Below are positions 1 through 12,915 of a stretch of 64,000 nucleotides of DNA, one piece after another; positions within the stretch are counted from its first letter, which is position 1; each line of letters begins with the position of its first letter. Position numbers and translations under genes: made by a program. This stretch comes from Pomphorhynchus laevis (Eukaryota; Acanthocephala; Palaeacanthocephala; Echinorhynchida; Pomphorhynchidae). The notes beneath the pieces were generated by a model. The model saw only the letters and a program-made list of their open reading frames with translations. It made no database searches and was not told the DNA's origin. The DNA lies in the NCBI GenBank assembly GCA_012934845.2, contig WNNJ02001164.1:1-64000 (forward strand), read 5' to 3'.

Positions 1-51
<51 letters not shown>
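1..51. repeat. (TA)n microsatellite
   Basis: Uninterrupted TA dinucleotides run from the window edge, so the true length is unknown. The tract flanks the palindrome at 104-600, which has a second TA tract on its other side. Confidence 0.98.
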
Positions 52-53
<2 letters not shown>

Positions 54-103
54 TTGTAAATTGTGGTTGAACCGCGCTCTGGGGTCATTCGAAGACTCAC
101 CAA

Positions 104-3235
<3,132 letters not shown>

Positions 3236-3239
3236 ACAA

Positions 3240-4215
3240 AAAAAAACAGAAAGTTCATATTTATTAAGCTTTCGGTAATCGTATGTTACCATCATTAGAA
3301 AATCTAAACTAAAATAAGCATAAAACGTTAAATATAATGACAATATGTAGTGGTAATTAGTGAAATTATTTTGGGACTCAAAACACCTTAAGTGTTCTAA
3401 CGAATCCCTCGTCCTTCTAATTAAGCTTAGGAATCATTTATTTTATTGATAGAGATTCCAACAGCTGTAGATCTTCTTTACGTGTGTTTCGGAAAATGAC
3501 GCTTGTGCTGTTGAAAATTTCTTGAAATGTAGGCACTCTTTTGTGTACATCTTCAAAGTGTTTTCGGATCGCACCATTGTAGGTATGTTGGCGAATTCGG
3601 TCTCGCAAGAGTTGAGTTGTGTATCCTATATATATGTTTCCGGCCTTACATCAGGGTTCAGAGCAATTGAATTGATACACAACTTTGCAGATTTCGTCCT
3701 TTGTTCGCTGGTTTTTGATTGTTAACGATTTTAATTTTCTGCCCTTATAGTATATGCGTAGCCTTATTGTATTTTCTGACCTTATACATCTTTTTACTAT
3801 GCTCTTAATGTGATTTCGTCCTTCTGGTATTGACTCGTATACTGGTTCCCGTAGTAAAGAGGAACAGTATCTGTCGCGTTCGATAACTTCTAGGGGTTGA
3901 TCACTTTTGAGTTAGCAAAATTCTTTATCGTTTTGTCTATAATGCATGTTGGATAATTGTTATTTGTGAAGAGCTGCTTTATGCGCTTTATTTCTTGATC
4001 GAATGTTTGCCACTCTGAGTTCAATTAATATGCACGATATATCATGCCTTGTAAAACGCTTATTTTGTATTGGTAAGGGCAGATGCTACAATAGTTGATG
4101 TACGTGATATCATTTGTGCTCTTCATGTACATTTTGTGCCTTAGCTTCGTGTCTTGCCGTTCCACTTCTACATAAAGGAAGGCTAATTTTGAATTTGATT
4201 TGAATAACAATTCAA
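3240..4215 (-). mobile_element. Penelope-like element relic: RT C-terminus plus GIY-YIG endonuclease
   Basis: Read on the minus strand, 4210-4025 encodes the palm/thumb end of a Penelope reverse transcriptase (the FLYVEVERQDTKL region matches the family's FLDV block). About 3725-3520 encodes a GIY-YIG nuclease core, NIYIGYTTQLLRDRIRQH, preceded by the family's Cys-containing linker. RT followed by C-terminal GIY-YIG is the classic endonuclease-bearing Penelope architecture. A hammerhead-like motif lies just downstream (3270-3298, minus strand). The 5' part of the RT is missing, and the copy is an old fossil broken several times. Confidence 0.85.
3270..3298 (-). ncRNA. Hammerhead-like motif at the 3' side of the Penelope relic
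   Basis: Minus strand: CTAATGA (one base from CUGAUGA), then ggtaa, a 7-nt loop, ttacc as a possible stem II, then GAAAGC. The box order is canonical and the position matches known Penelope hammerheads. The G-to-A change in the core would be expected to abolish activity. Confidence 0.4.
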
Positions 4216-4275
4216 TTCGAGACTAATTGAATTGTCGAGTAAAATTGAATTGTCGAATTGAAAGTCGAGTAAAAT
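4205..4275. repeat. Short imperfect tandem repeat
   Basis: Two to three diverged copies of attgaattgtcgagtaaa sit at the 5' edge of the Penelope relic. They may mark the truncation point. Confidence 0.6.
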
Positions 4276-4319
4276 ATCTGGGGTTCACTATTACGGTGAA
4301 CTGATCAGCGAAATCAGAT

Positions 4320-4625
4320 CTGGATAGATTCAAATGTATCCTGAAGAAAGCAAGATGGGCCCTGAAACGGGCTCATCATCTGTCATTGAATGGGAAAACC
4401 CAAGTGCGCCTCTGTGGTACTTGGGATATCTCGAGATTAGTCTTCTTTTCGAGAGGACTTACCCCAGAGCAAATACTAAGATTTATCAAGCTCATTATCT
4501 TGCGATTACCGAGCATAGTCCACCTCGATTGGATTCCTCGGGGAGTGAGAGATCCCGGGTGGTTTAGTCGGAGAGCGGCGTGTTGTATTTGCTGGAGGTT
4601 TGAGATCCCTGTGGACCTGACTTAA
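4320..4625 (+). other. G+C-richer unidentified segment
   Basis: Two overlapping plus-strand frames stay open (about 77 and 79 codons), and base composition is clearly less AT-rich than the flanks. The start, ctgaagaaagcaag followed by cctgaaacgg, resembles a Penelope-end box pair. I recognise no protein domain. It may be part of an old mobile element or SINE-like sequence; host coding is not supported. Confidence 0.3.
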
Positions 4626-5354
4626 TGATTACATTAACGACTGAACTGACTTTGTTTTCTGTTTTCTTTTACTTCATGTTTTTCGTTTTAAAACTTTTTA
4701 GTGGTTATATAGTTGTTAACAAAATCGTTATTATATTCGTGAGATCTTAACAAATTACCAGGTTTTTCAGTGACAAATCGTTAGCATACATAAATATGTT
4801 GATCAAATTCAAAAGCTAAAATTAAAATTGTACTTATTAGAAATAAAAAAGAATATGAATAGTATATAGTATTATAGTAATATAATATATAGTATGATAA
4901 TATTATAGTATTGTTATATATGCTATTTACTATATATCATACAGTAAATATGTTATTTTCTAGTAATAACATTTGTTAGAAATAGTTAATGATATTATTT
5001 CTTTATAACATTCGATACAAACCAGATATGATCAATACTGAAACTGTATTATCGTTTACTGTCGAATACGCGTATATACTAAAACTAAATCGGAGAAACT
5101 AAAAACATTTTGTATTTGATTTCAAAATCAAATAAAGCGTATAAAAGGATAAGAAACAAACATTACATAGATTGTATTATAATATTCTATCTTAGAATTT
5201 ACTATTGCTCGTAAATTGCTTTAATTTATTGGATCAATTATATTGAATACATTGCTTCAATGTATTAATATACAATCGTATATATTACGATTGCTTATAC
5301 ACAATGTAGTTGCCGATTGAAACTAGCTTAGCTCAAGGAACTGAAGGCTCAATT
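4626..5354. other. AT-rich stretch, nothing recognised
   Basis: Low-complexity runs such as tatagtattatagtaatat near 4860-4930. No coding frame, RNA gene or element end was identified. Confidence 0.6.
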
Positions 5355-5780
5355 TCACTTCTGGACGACCACTTTATCACCGAAGTGACGGATTACTCGC
5401 CAAAACTTATCAGTAGAATGAAATACTCACTGGTCGTTTCGGTTGCCTGTGTGGTAGTAAAATTAGGCATTTCGACACGTTGCTTAAACGCCTGAGGCTT
5501 TTGCTCTTGAACCAGAACATTTGCTGTACAGATCATACTTATCTACTCATCTGAGTGAAGCGAACAGTCAACAACAAAATCTGTTGAGTAGATAAGGATG
5601 ATCTGCACAACAAATGTTCTGGTTCGAGAGCGAAAATCTCAGATAAGCAACGTATCGAAATGCCTTCTTTGAATACCACACAGACAACCGAAACGACCAA
5701 TCAATACTTCATTCTACTGATGAGTGTTGCCGAGTACTCCATCGTTTGGATGATGAAATGGCCGTCTAGAAAATACATAA
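5355..5780. repeat. Imperfect inverted repeat with ~200-bp arms
   Basis: The left arm (about 5355-5555) and right arm (about 5575-5780) are diverged reverse complements around a short spacer near 5560-5570. Shared blocks include ggtcgtttcggttg with cnaccgaaacgacc, and cagaacattt with aaatgttctg. Related single arms occur at 5920-6010 and 25020-25130, so this is a dispersed family. The right arm has GAAAC and, 23 bases later, CTGATGA. It is probably a foldback or non-autonomous element. Confidence 0.75.
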
Positions 5781-5788
5781 AGCCTGCA

Positions 5789-5832
5789 CTTCGTTAATCA
5801 AAGCCAGTTTCAATCGGCTTTGATTAACGAAG
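5789..5832. other. Perfect 17-bp hairpin
   Basis: cttcgttaatcaaagcc (5789-5805) and ggctttgattaacgaag (5816-5832) pair perfectly around a 10-nt loop. It sits next to the inverted-repeat element and could be its end or a separate small palindrome. No run of U follows that would suggest a terminator. Confidence 0.8.
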
Positions 5833-5919
5833 CGATATATATTTGTTTCCTTTTAAATTAATTTCTATATATATTCTAATACATGCAGAGCATACTTGTT
5901 ATCACTCCTAGACGAGCTA

Positions 5920-6010
5920 ATGGTAGCCGGCGGCATTCATCAGTATAGTGAACTACCATTAGTTGTTTTGGTTGCCTTGTGATATATTGAAAAGGCATCT
6001 CTGAAAATTT
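5920..6010 (+). repeat. Diverged third copy of the 5.4-kb repeat arm
   Basis: The block agttgttttggttgcc followed by an aaaggcatctc stretch aligns with the left arm at about 5415-5475. It is more diverged than the arms are from each other. Confidence 0.5.
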
Positions 6011-6192
6011 ACTTACGGGGTAGCATGGATATAGTATCTAAAACTAATTTCGTGCTATCTGGATCATCCTAATTACATCCTATACTAATTACACATCTTG
6101 TATATAAACTGATTTTAACTAAAATGTATTTCGATAATATACTCACCGATTTTAATAAAAATATGTAATAAATTTGTAATTTTGCATAGATA

Positions 6193-6221
6193 CTGATGAA
6201 GACTTAATTTAAGCCCAAACG
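6193..6221 (+). ncRNA. Hammerhead-like motif, eroded
   Basis: CTGATGA, then a self-complementary block (cttaatttaag), then cccAAACG where CGAAAC would be expected. The order is canonical, as at Penelope-element ends, but no RT sequence is adjacent, so this is probably a solitary element end. Confidence 0.35.
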
Positions 6222-6239
6222 TATGGAATAAAATTGTGA

Positions 6240-7410
6240 CATTTTTCTTCCTTGCCTAGTTATTTATACTAATAATATCCTTTAAAGAGTCTCGATGATA
6301 TACCTTAAACGGCGATTTTATTAAAAATTTAAATATATAAGAAGATGTATAAAAATGGATATATTGAAGGGATATAAATTATAAGAAGGGCTATTGAAGA
6401 TATGAAAATCTAAAGTGTTGTAGCAAAGAGCAGCAAGATACAAATGTGTGATTTGATTGTTGTTTTTGTTCTTCGTGTCATTGAATTTTTATCTATTTAA
6501 TGGAGGGAATCGCAATATTTAAGTTATACACACCATATTTATTGATAGTATAGACTTTCGGATCGCTGTTGCAATCTAAAACCGCTGCTCAAATGTCTAG
6601 CTTTTCTGGTGTTCATAGTTAGATTAGTTGCAATTTTATGCTATTCTGCCGACTTTTGATTTTGCAAAATTCATCGTTTTTGTTCAAAAGTGTTAAGCGA
6701 TGTTTCTAACAATAGTACCTATAACAAGTTCACAGTACAATTTTTATAGAAAGATAGTACCCCATACACTATTTTAGTATACCACATTCAAATTATTGAC
6801 AAACATTATCATTTTTACCGTTTAACATACTACATCTATTATTTAATTGTCGTCCCCCGGCTGTTATCACATATCTGAATGTGATGAGAATGACAATCTT
6901 GATGTTGCCTCATTTTGAGTGGTGTAATTGTTTTTTCTTCTTTAAATATCTGATATGCGTACATAAAGGTGTGATGATTGCTTTTACTTATTTAAAAAAA
7001 CCTCAATGTTCTAGATTATACTACACAGTTAACTTCAATATCTAACACATATACACGCATTTTTTAACAGTAGTCTGGACAATTTAGCAGCAGTCATAGT
7101 GGTTACAAAGAGTAAGAAAAAGATAGCGTTCTGAAAAAATCAAAAAGTTCGTCAAGTTCGCTTTCAAAAGTAAAAGTAGACACCACAAGCAAAAATTGAC
7201 AATTTAGCATAGCTATACTCAAAAAAACAACGCTTTCACATCATCACTTTGGAGAACCGCCGTGGTGAGTAAGAAAACTCATACAGAAGACAGAAACAAG
7301 GTAAAGTGTACTTGACAAAATAAGGAGAAGCAAACAGTACAGAGATCAGTCAAGTTATCATTACTACAGTATAGAGTTGTTACTCTGTTGAGAATCATAT
7401 TTAAAAAAAT
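6240..7410 (+). promoter_or_regulatory. Upstream region of the proline-rich gene (possible 5' UTR intron)
   Basis: No coding frame is evident. A strong donor consensus, gtgagtaag, begins at 7265. A plausible acceptor, cattactacag, ends near 7371, about 40 bp before the ATG at 7411. A small 5' UTR intron is therefore possible but unproven. I could not assign a TATA box or initiator in this AT-rich background. Confidence 0.3.
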
Positions 7411-10400
7411 ATGAATCAAGAAGTTGAAGATTTTAAGAGCAACAGTGATAATGTAGTTGTTGATATAAAACAGTCAGGTAAGTATTCAGAGCATCAACGC
7501 GAATATAACAACGAACTTGATGCAATGGGAGATTGCGGACAAGTTACTGGCAATAATAAGCAACAATATTTTAGAGATACTGGATGTGTCGATAACAACA
7601 ATTGTAGGCCAGGATTACATATACCGAATGGAGGTAATAACCTAAACTCGTATAAGATTAATTATGATCCAGAACCGCAAATTGTGCGAAAACAAGTTTC
7701 AAACCCGGTTCTCTACAAGCAAGAGGTTGCAGTACGATACCTAAAACCACCCACTCCTCCGCCACCAGGGCCACTAATTATAAAAGAAGTACGAGCCAAC
7801 CAGCCACCACCAGCTCCACCGGTGATAATCAGACAGCGGCCACCTAGACCATCAACACCGCCACCTCTCGTAATAAGAGAACGCCCACCGCAAGCCCCAC
7901 AACCACTAGGACCAAAGGTAATCACGAGAAATCTACCCCCACCACCTCCTCCACCAAGACGAGTAATTATTGAGCGCTTGCCTCCACTACCTCCAAAGCC
8001 AAGATCAATTATTGTGGAACGTTGGCTTCCATACAAGCAAGTGAAGAGAAGAGTAGTTTATCAAAGGGCTCCACAAGTTGAAACCCCACAATCTCAGAAA
8101 AATCTTATCATTCAGTGGGAAGGCGCTCAAGTCAAAGTACAAAAGGAATTCAGAAATTTAGGTATTTCCAGAGCAGATCCTAATATGTACATCCAACAAT
8201 ATGGACCCCAATTAAAGCCGTCTTCAGCATTACCAGATTTCGCCAGATCTGTTGGACTTCCGCCAAATGTTGGTAACAACGATCATCACGAGCAGGTAAA
8301 TCTTGCGAATCTAATTAGATGTGCATTTTTGAATATTATTAGTACTAATTATTGCAAATTTTCTAATATTATTAGTACTAATTATTGCAAATATATTTAT
8401 ATTAAATATAAATATATTATATATTATATATTAAATATTATATATTCTATTTTATATTTATATTTATATAATATTACTTAGAGTTGGATCAAATGTTATT
8501 AAATATTTTGTGTTATATAGCCATATAATGTTTGATGCCAGCTAACAATACTAAATGATATAAAATTATTTTAAATAATCATAATATTTTATATAATCTA
8601 ATATTATAAAATAAAATAATTTTCTATGATTTTGTAATACTTAATATTTTATCTATATTTTATATAATCACATTATGCTTAGTTAGAGTTGAATCATATG
8701 CAAGTAATATTTTATTTTATATAACCACATAATATTATATGTATCCTAATATTATAAAATAATATAAACTAATTTTATATAATTTTATTGTATTTTATAT
8801 TTTATCTATATTGTATGTAAGCATGTCATGTTTGATAAGAGCTAGATCAGTTGACACAAATAATACATTTTGATTTGTTTTGTTCTTTTTCTATTACGTG
8901 TAAATGGATAAAATTGAATTAATAGAATCCTTAAATATTTTGATAAATCAAAATTATTTAAAAGCATGGGCATCTATATTTAGACAAATAAAAGGTGTTC
9001 CAATGGGTGGTAATAGTAGCCCAATTATAGCTGACTTGTTCTTAAGCTTTATAGAATATGAATTTGTTCATAACTGTGTAAAAACTAAATCTAAACAATA
9101 TAAATATATGAAATATATGTTTCGATACATTGATGATATATGTGTATTTAATTCTAATAATTTTTATTCAACTAGTGAACAAATTTATCGTGACACTATT
9201 TAAATGCATCAACTTAATTTTGAATATTCAATAGGCTATATATCCATGAAACAATAGGCTATATATACTTTAACATTATTTTTATACAAATAAATACAAA
9301 TACTTTACTTTTTTAATCCTTTTTAGAATAAATTAAAAGTTTTAAATTATGATTTATCAGCTAACGTTGCTATCTTCATTAATACAAATTGTTATTTTTA
9401 TAAATATTTTACTTTATTCATGATTAAATTAATTAATTTTATTTCTGAGGATGGAAACAAAAAGTGATGAACTATTACGAAAAGCTATTTTTTAAATATG
9501 TTTATAGTTCTTTTAAATAAGGATAAATACATTCGTTATAGTATATCTTTACTATGTATGACTAATTCTAAATGGTTCATTAAATCATTTTTCTATATAA
9601 TGGTAATTTAAAATCTACAACTTTATTAAATATAATATACAAAAATAAAAATAAAACTGAATATATAAACTAGATAAAATTACTGAAATAAATCTTAATA
9701 ATATACATAACCGTATAGCATAAAAATATTATAGCAAATTAAATATAATATACCATGGAAAAACTGTGTTGGACAGAGCTGCACTACATATAACTTTTGT
9801 GCAATCAATGGACATAAAATACAATTTAAAATGCACAAGGTGACTTCACACATTATAAGCCGTTCTTATTGAGAATGTATATAAGCAAATAAGTCAAATA
9901 ACTTAACTGTGTCTACGTATTTGATTTAAGATTTTATATATGTATATCAAGTTTAAATAAAAAATTGCAATTTAAAATAAAAGTCAATTGTTATGATTTG
10001 ACTAATAAATAACAGACGATGTATTATAACAAGGATTGGAGATCATCAGGAGGAACTACTATGTTATTAGGTTTTGGCATCTATTCCTCAATCAAACATA
10101 GCAGCGAGGCCAAACAAGTGCTAATGACGTATTTCTACTGATGAAATTTGATTATATAGTAACTTATTCTAATCCAAAGTATGTTATTTATTATCCATCC
10201 ATAAAAATCTTCCGCTAATGATTTTAAATTTATTTTTAATGTTATTGTGTTGATTTATATATTTTACTATTTTCTGCTTGATTTTATTTTTATAGTAACC
10301 GAGTTTAAAATATGTATCTATTAAATTATTTAAATGATTTTGAAGAAAGCCAATATCATTGCATATTGTTGCAATTCTTAAAATTTCATTATTTAATGTA

Positions 10401-12467
10401 TTATATTTTATATTATATGGTATGCATGAATGCTCATGCAAAAATGTTTCTTGTAAATTTAAATATGTCATCTTTACGATATAAATTAATAGTAGTTTTA
10501 GTTAATGTTAATTTAATGTTCATATCTAGATATACACCTTCTTTATCATTAATATTGGTTTTGTTAAGAATAAGGCTTTCTGGATAAATGTGCTCACTAA
10601 TTGAATAAAAATTATTAGAATTAAATACACATATATCATCAATGTATCGAAACATATATTTCATATATTTATATTGTTTAGATTTAGTTTTTACACAGTT
10701 ATGAACAAATTCATATTCCTTAAAGCTTAATAATAAGTCAGCTATAAGATGGAAGATAGTTATCAGTGGAAGATAATTAAACAAAACTGATCATCAGTTT
10801 TATTTACAATATATTGAAACAATATATTTAAACATTTCCTTGCGTTATGATTTACAACTTTCTCTTATTAAATGCTTAAAAGGTGAAGTAAATGTGCAAT
10901 AAACTAAAATACCAACTATATGTAAGCATTTTAATAATTGATTATTAATAAATTTTGCTGTGCCTTTATGGTATGACTACATAGTTTATTGTTATAAATA
11001 ATATTAACAATAAGTTCTACGATGACCCTAAATGCTGTTTTGAAATATAACGATGATAATATGGATAATTTTAATAAATTAAAACTTAAATTATAAAAAT
11101 TAAAATTCAACTAAAGTTATAAGAATTAAATGACTTAATAATATAATAATATAAAATAATAATAAAAATATATTATAATATAAAAATATATTAAATCGCA
11201 TCTCAATGTTGTATCAGTATATATCTTAATGTTGATTTCCTGATTATTATGTATCAATGCTATCATGAACTTGGTGATATATAGATATTTGTAAGTGGAG
11301 CAAATATTGAGCCAAATGAAAAAATTAAATACGAAACGTATTAAAAAAAGTGTTTGAAGAACGAAAACAATAACTTAATATATTTCAAATTTTAAATTTT
11401 GAATTTTAGGATTTTTAAAATTTTATGCTTAAATTCAGTATCAAGATTATTACGTTATTGCTTATTTTTGTAATTTTAATAAAATATGCTCGATGGTGGC
11501 CTTTAATGATTCATATATAATTTTGTAGTAACGTGTAAAATATCTTCCAAATACCAAATTATAAAAACCTGATATTAATAAACTTTATTGTTGTGTGGAT
11601 TGCTTGCTGGCAATTATCAAAAAATAAAATTGAGTTTATTATAATTTAAAGTTAAAATCAAATTATTATAGTATTGCTGGATGTTATTAAAAAGCGACGT
11701 TGCTAATTTTCAAATTTTCTACTTTGTGACTTTTCAAAATTTTGATGATAAAAATTTTAGGGTAACACAATCTTACGAAACATAATGCATACATACGGGC
11801 TTCAAATGTCTTATATTTAAGCGTTAATTTTCAAATATAATAGTTAACCATTAGCATAATAGGTTCAATTTCTAATATTAGTTATTTTATATCGAATAAA
11901 AAACACTACGGGTAAGATATTTATTTTTAAGACAGACGAATTCACTATATATTTTTATATAGCCTCTTTTACATGTGTCTTGGAACTTATTTTAAGGGTA
12001 TGTTTGGAATGATAGAATCAACCGATGCGATTCCGAACTACATGGACAATGGCAACCAATTTGTGTCTGGGTTACCGCCGGAATTATTAAGCCAAGCAAT
12101 GGATGGTGATTCGTTTGGCAATCATATGAATATTGTTACTGGTGCTGAAATAGAAGGTGCACCAGGATTTAATTCTATCATGCCACAGTATCATGATATG
12201 CAATATGATGATGCGCGAGGATCATTTCAAATGGGAGATCCGTTTTCAATGATGAACGCTGCTGACCAATCAATGGATATGCATCAAGGTATGAATATTG
12301 GTCAAAATAATAGTGACATATATTACGGTACGAACTTAGGTTCAATTGCTGGAAAATATGGTAATCACAATTTTTCCAATTCTGAGTTTGGTGATATGAA
12401 CGATGGGATTAATGATCCAAACTCGGCTGGCATGATGGAATGTCATCAATCTGTGGCGCCACTGTAA
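7411..12467 (+). CDS. Proline-rich repeat protein, two exons (7411-8295, 11997-12467), 451 aa
   Basis: Exon 1 opens at ATG 7411. It ends at CAG|gtaaat (8295) on a codon boundary. Exon 2 begins after cttattttaag (11996), also on a codon boundary, and ends at TAA 12465-12467. The phases therefore agree over a 3701-bp intron. Residues 1-105 are polar and rich in Asn/Gln. About 110-215 are tandem proline blocks alternating with Ile/Val-Ile-x-Glu/Arg-Arg segments (LPPLPPKPRSIIVERWLPY). A conserved-looking globular block follows (NLIIQWEGAQVKV, then LGISRADPNMYIQQYGP). Exon 2 is rich in Met, Asn, Gly and Asp. I have a sense of similar proline/ERWLPY proteins in other eukaryotes but cannot name the family. 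A structural or scaffold role is a guess. Without splicing, exon 1 would read through to a stop at 8481 in pure AT repeat, which supports the donor. The exon junction needs transcript support. Confidence 0.7.
8331..8392 (+). repeat. Tandem duplication of ~32 bp in the intron
   Basis: The block aatattattagtactaatt with attgcaaat occurs twice in a row just inside the intron. AT-only low-complexity sequence follows to about 8820. Nothing coding is seen. Confidence 0.8.
8896..9205 (+). mobile_element. Penelope-like (Naiad-type) RT fragment in the intron
   Basis: Encodes the RT core from MDKIELIES through the motif-B-like block KGVPMGGNSSPIIADLFL to the catalytic motif FRYIDDICVF. It is almost the same sequence as the copy at 21140-21420. 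Both ends are truncated. It is sense to the host gene and forms an inverted repeat with the fragment at 10434-10784. Old fossil piece. Confidence 0.85.
9206..9895. other. Intron interior, nothing recognised
   Basis: AT-rich sequence between two Penelope fragments. A short near-repeat, ataggctatatat, occurs twice at 9230-9260. No exon-like frame was found. Confidence 0.6.
9900..10790 (-). mobile_element. Penelope-like (Naiad-type) fragment, antisense in the intron
   Basis: On the minus strand, 10784-10434 and 10471-10184 encode the RT palm (FRYIDDICVF) and thumb (NTLNNEILRIATICNDIGFL). The element's 3' region follows, with the structured block at about 10045-10110, and ends near 9905 with a tacgtagacacagtta-like terminus. 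It is 5'-truncated and interrupted a few times. The thumb and 3' region are the most eroded of the three copies. Confidence 0.85.
10791..11996. other. Distal intron of the proline-rich gene
   Basis: No recognisable element. AT-rich runs lie at 11100-11190. It ends in the acceptor used for exon 2 (cttattttaag at 11986-11996). An alternative acceptor, atatag, ends at 11962 but would not keep the phase. Confidence 0.55.
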
Positions 12468-12901
12468 GCTTCTGATTAGCACCAACCACGATGCCTTTCA
12501 AATACATACATATAGATAACCGACTATCTAGGTTTTGTTTGAATTTTTTAAAATCGTACAGTTTTAGTCAATTATAAATTGTAAATCACACAACTCCACA
12601 AGCCGCAACATTTATCAATTATATAACTTTTTTAAACGCATTAATTTTTTTCTGGTAAATTCATTTAAATAATCTTGTTTATACTTTATGATGTAGAAAA
12701 ATATTTATTTAGAATTCAATAACGGAATTTAAACAACTATCTATATAAAAAACCGACTAAACCAGTAATTAACAATAGTAATTCAAGTATAATTCTAGGT
12801 TGCCTACGAGCAACCTCTAGTGACATTTTGCTGAAGATAAAATGACATATTGCTGAACACGAGAAACGTGACGAATGTATTTCAATTTGATTATTATTAT
12901 T
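12468..12901 (+). other. 3' flank / presumed 3' UTR of the proline-rich gene
   Basis: Begins right after TAA 12467. No canonical AATAAA was placed with confidence. The stretch runs to the target site of the LINE at 12916 and ends in a short ATT run (12887-12901). Confidence 0.4.
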
Positions 12902-12915
12902 ATGAAAACATTTAA
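12902..12915 (+). repeat. Target-site duplication, left copy (right copy 16360-16373)
   Basis: atgaaaacatttaa is identical at 12902-12915 and 16360-16373, directly bracketing the LINE and its A-rich tail. A perfect 14-bp match at exactly these positions is typical of target-primed insertion. The AT-rich context reduces its weight slightly. Confidence 0.8.

Noticed and set aside
7713-8036. Glycine-rich 107-codon frame on the minus strand
   Set aside because: It is the antisense shadow of the proline codons in exon 1 of the proline-rich gene.
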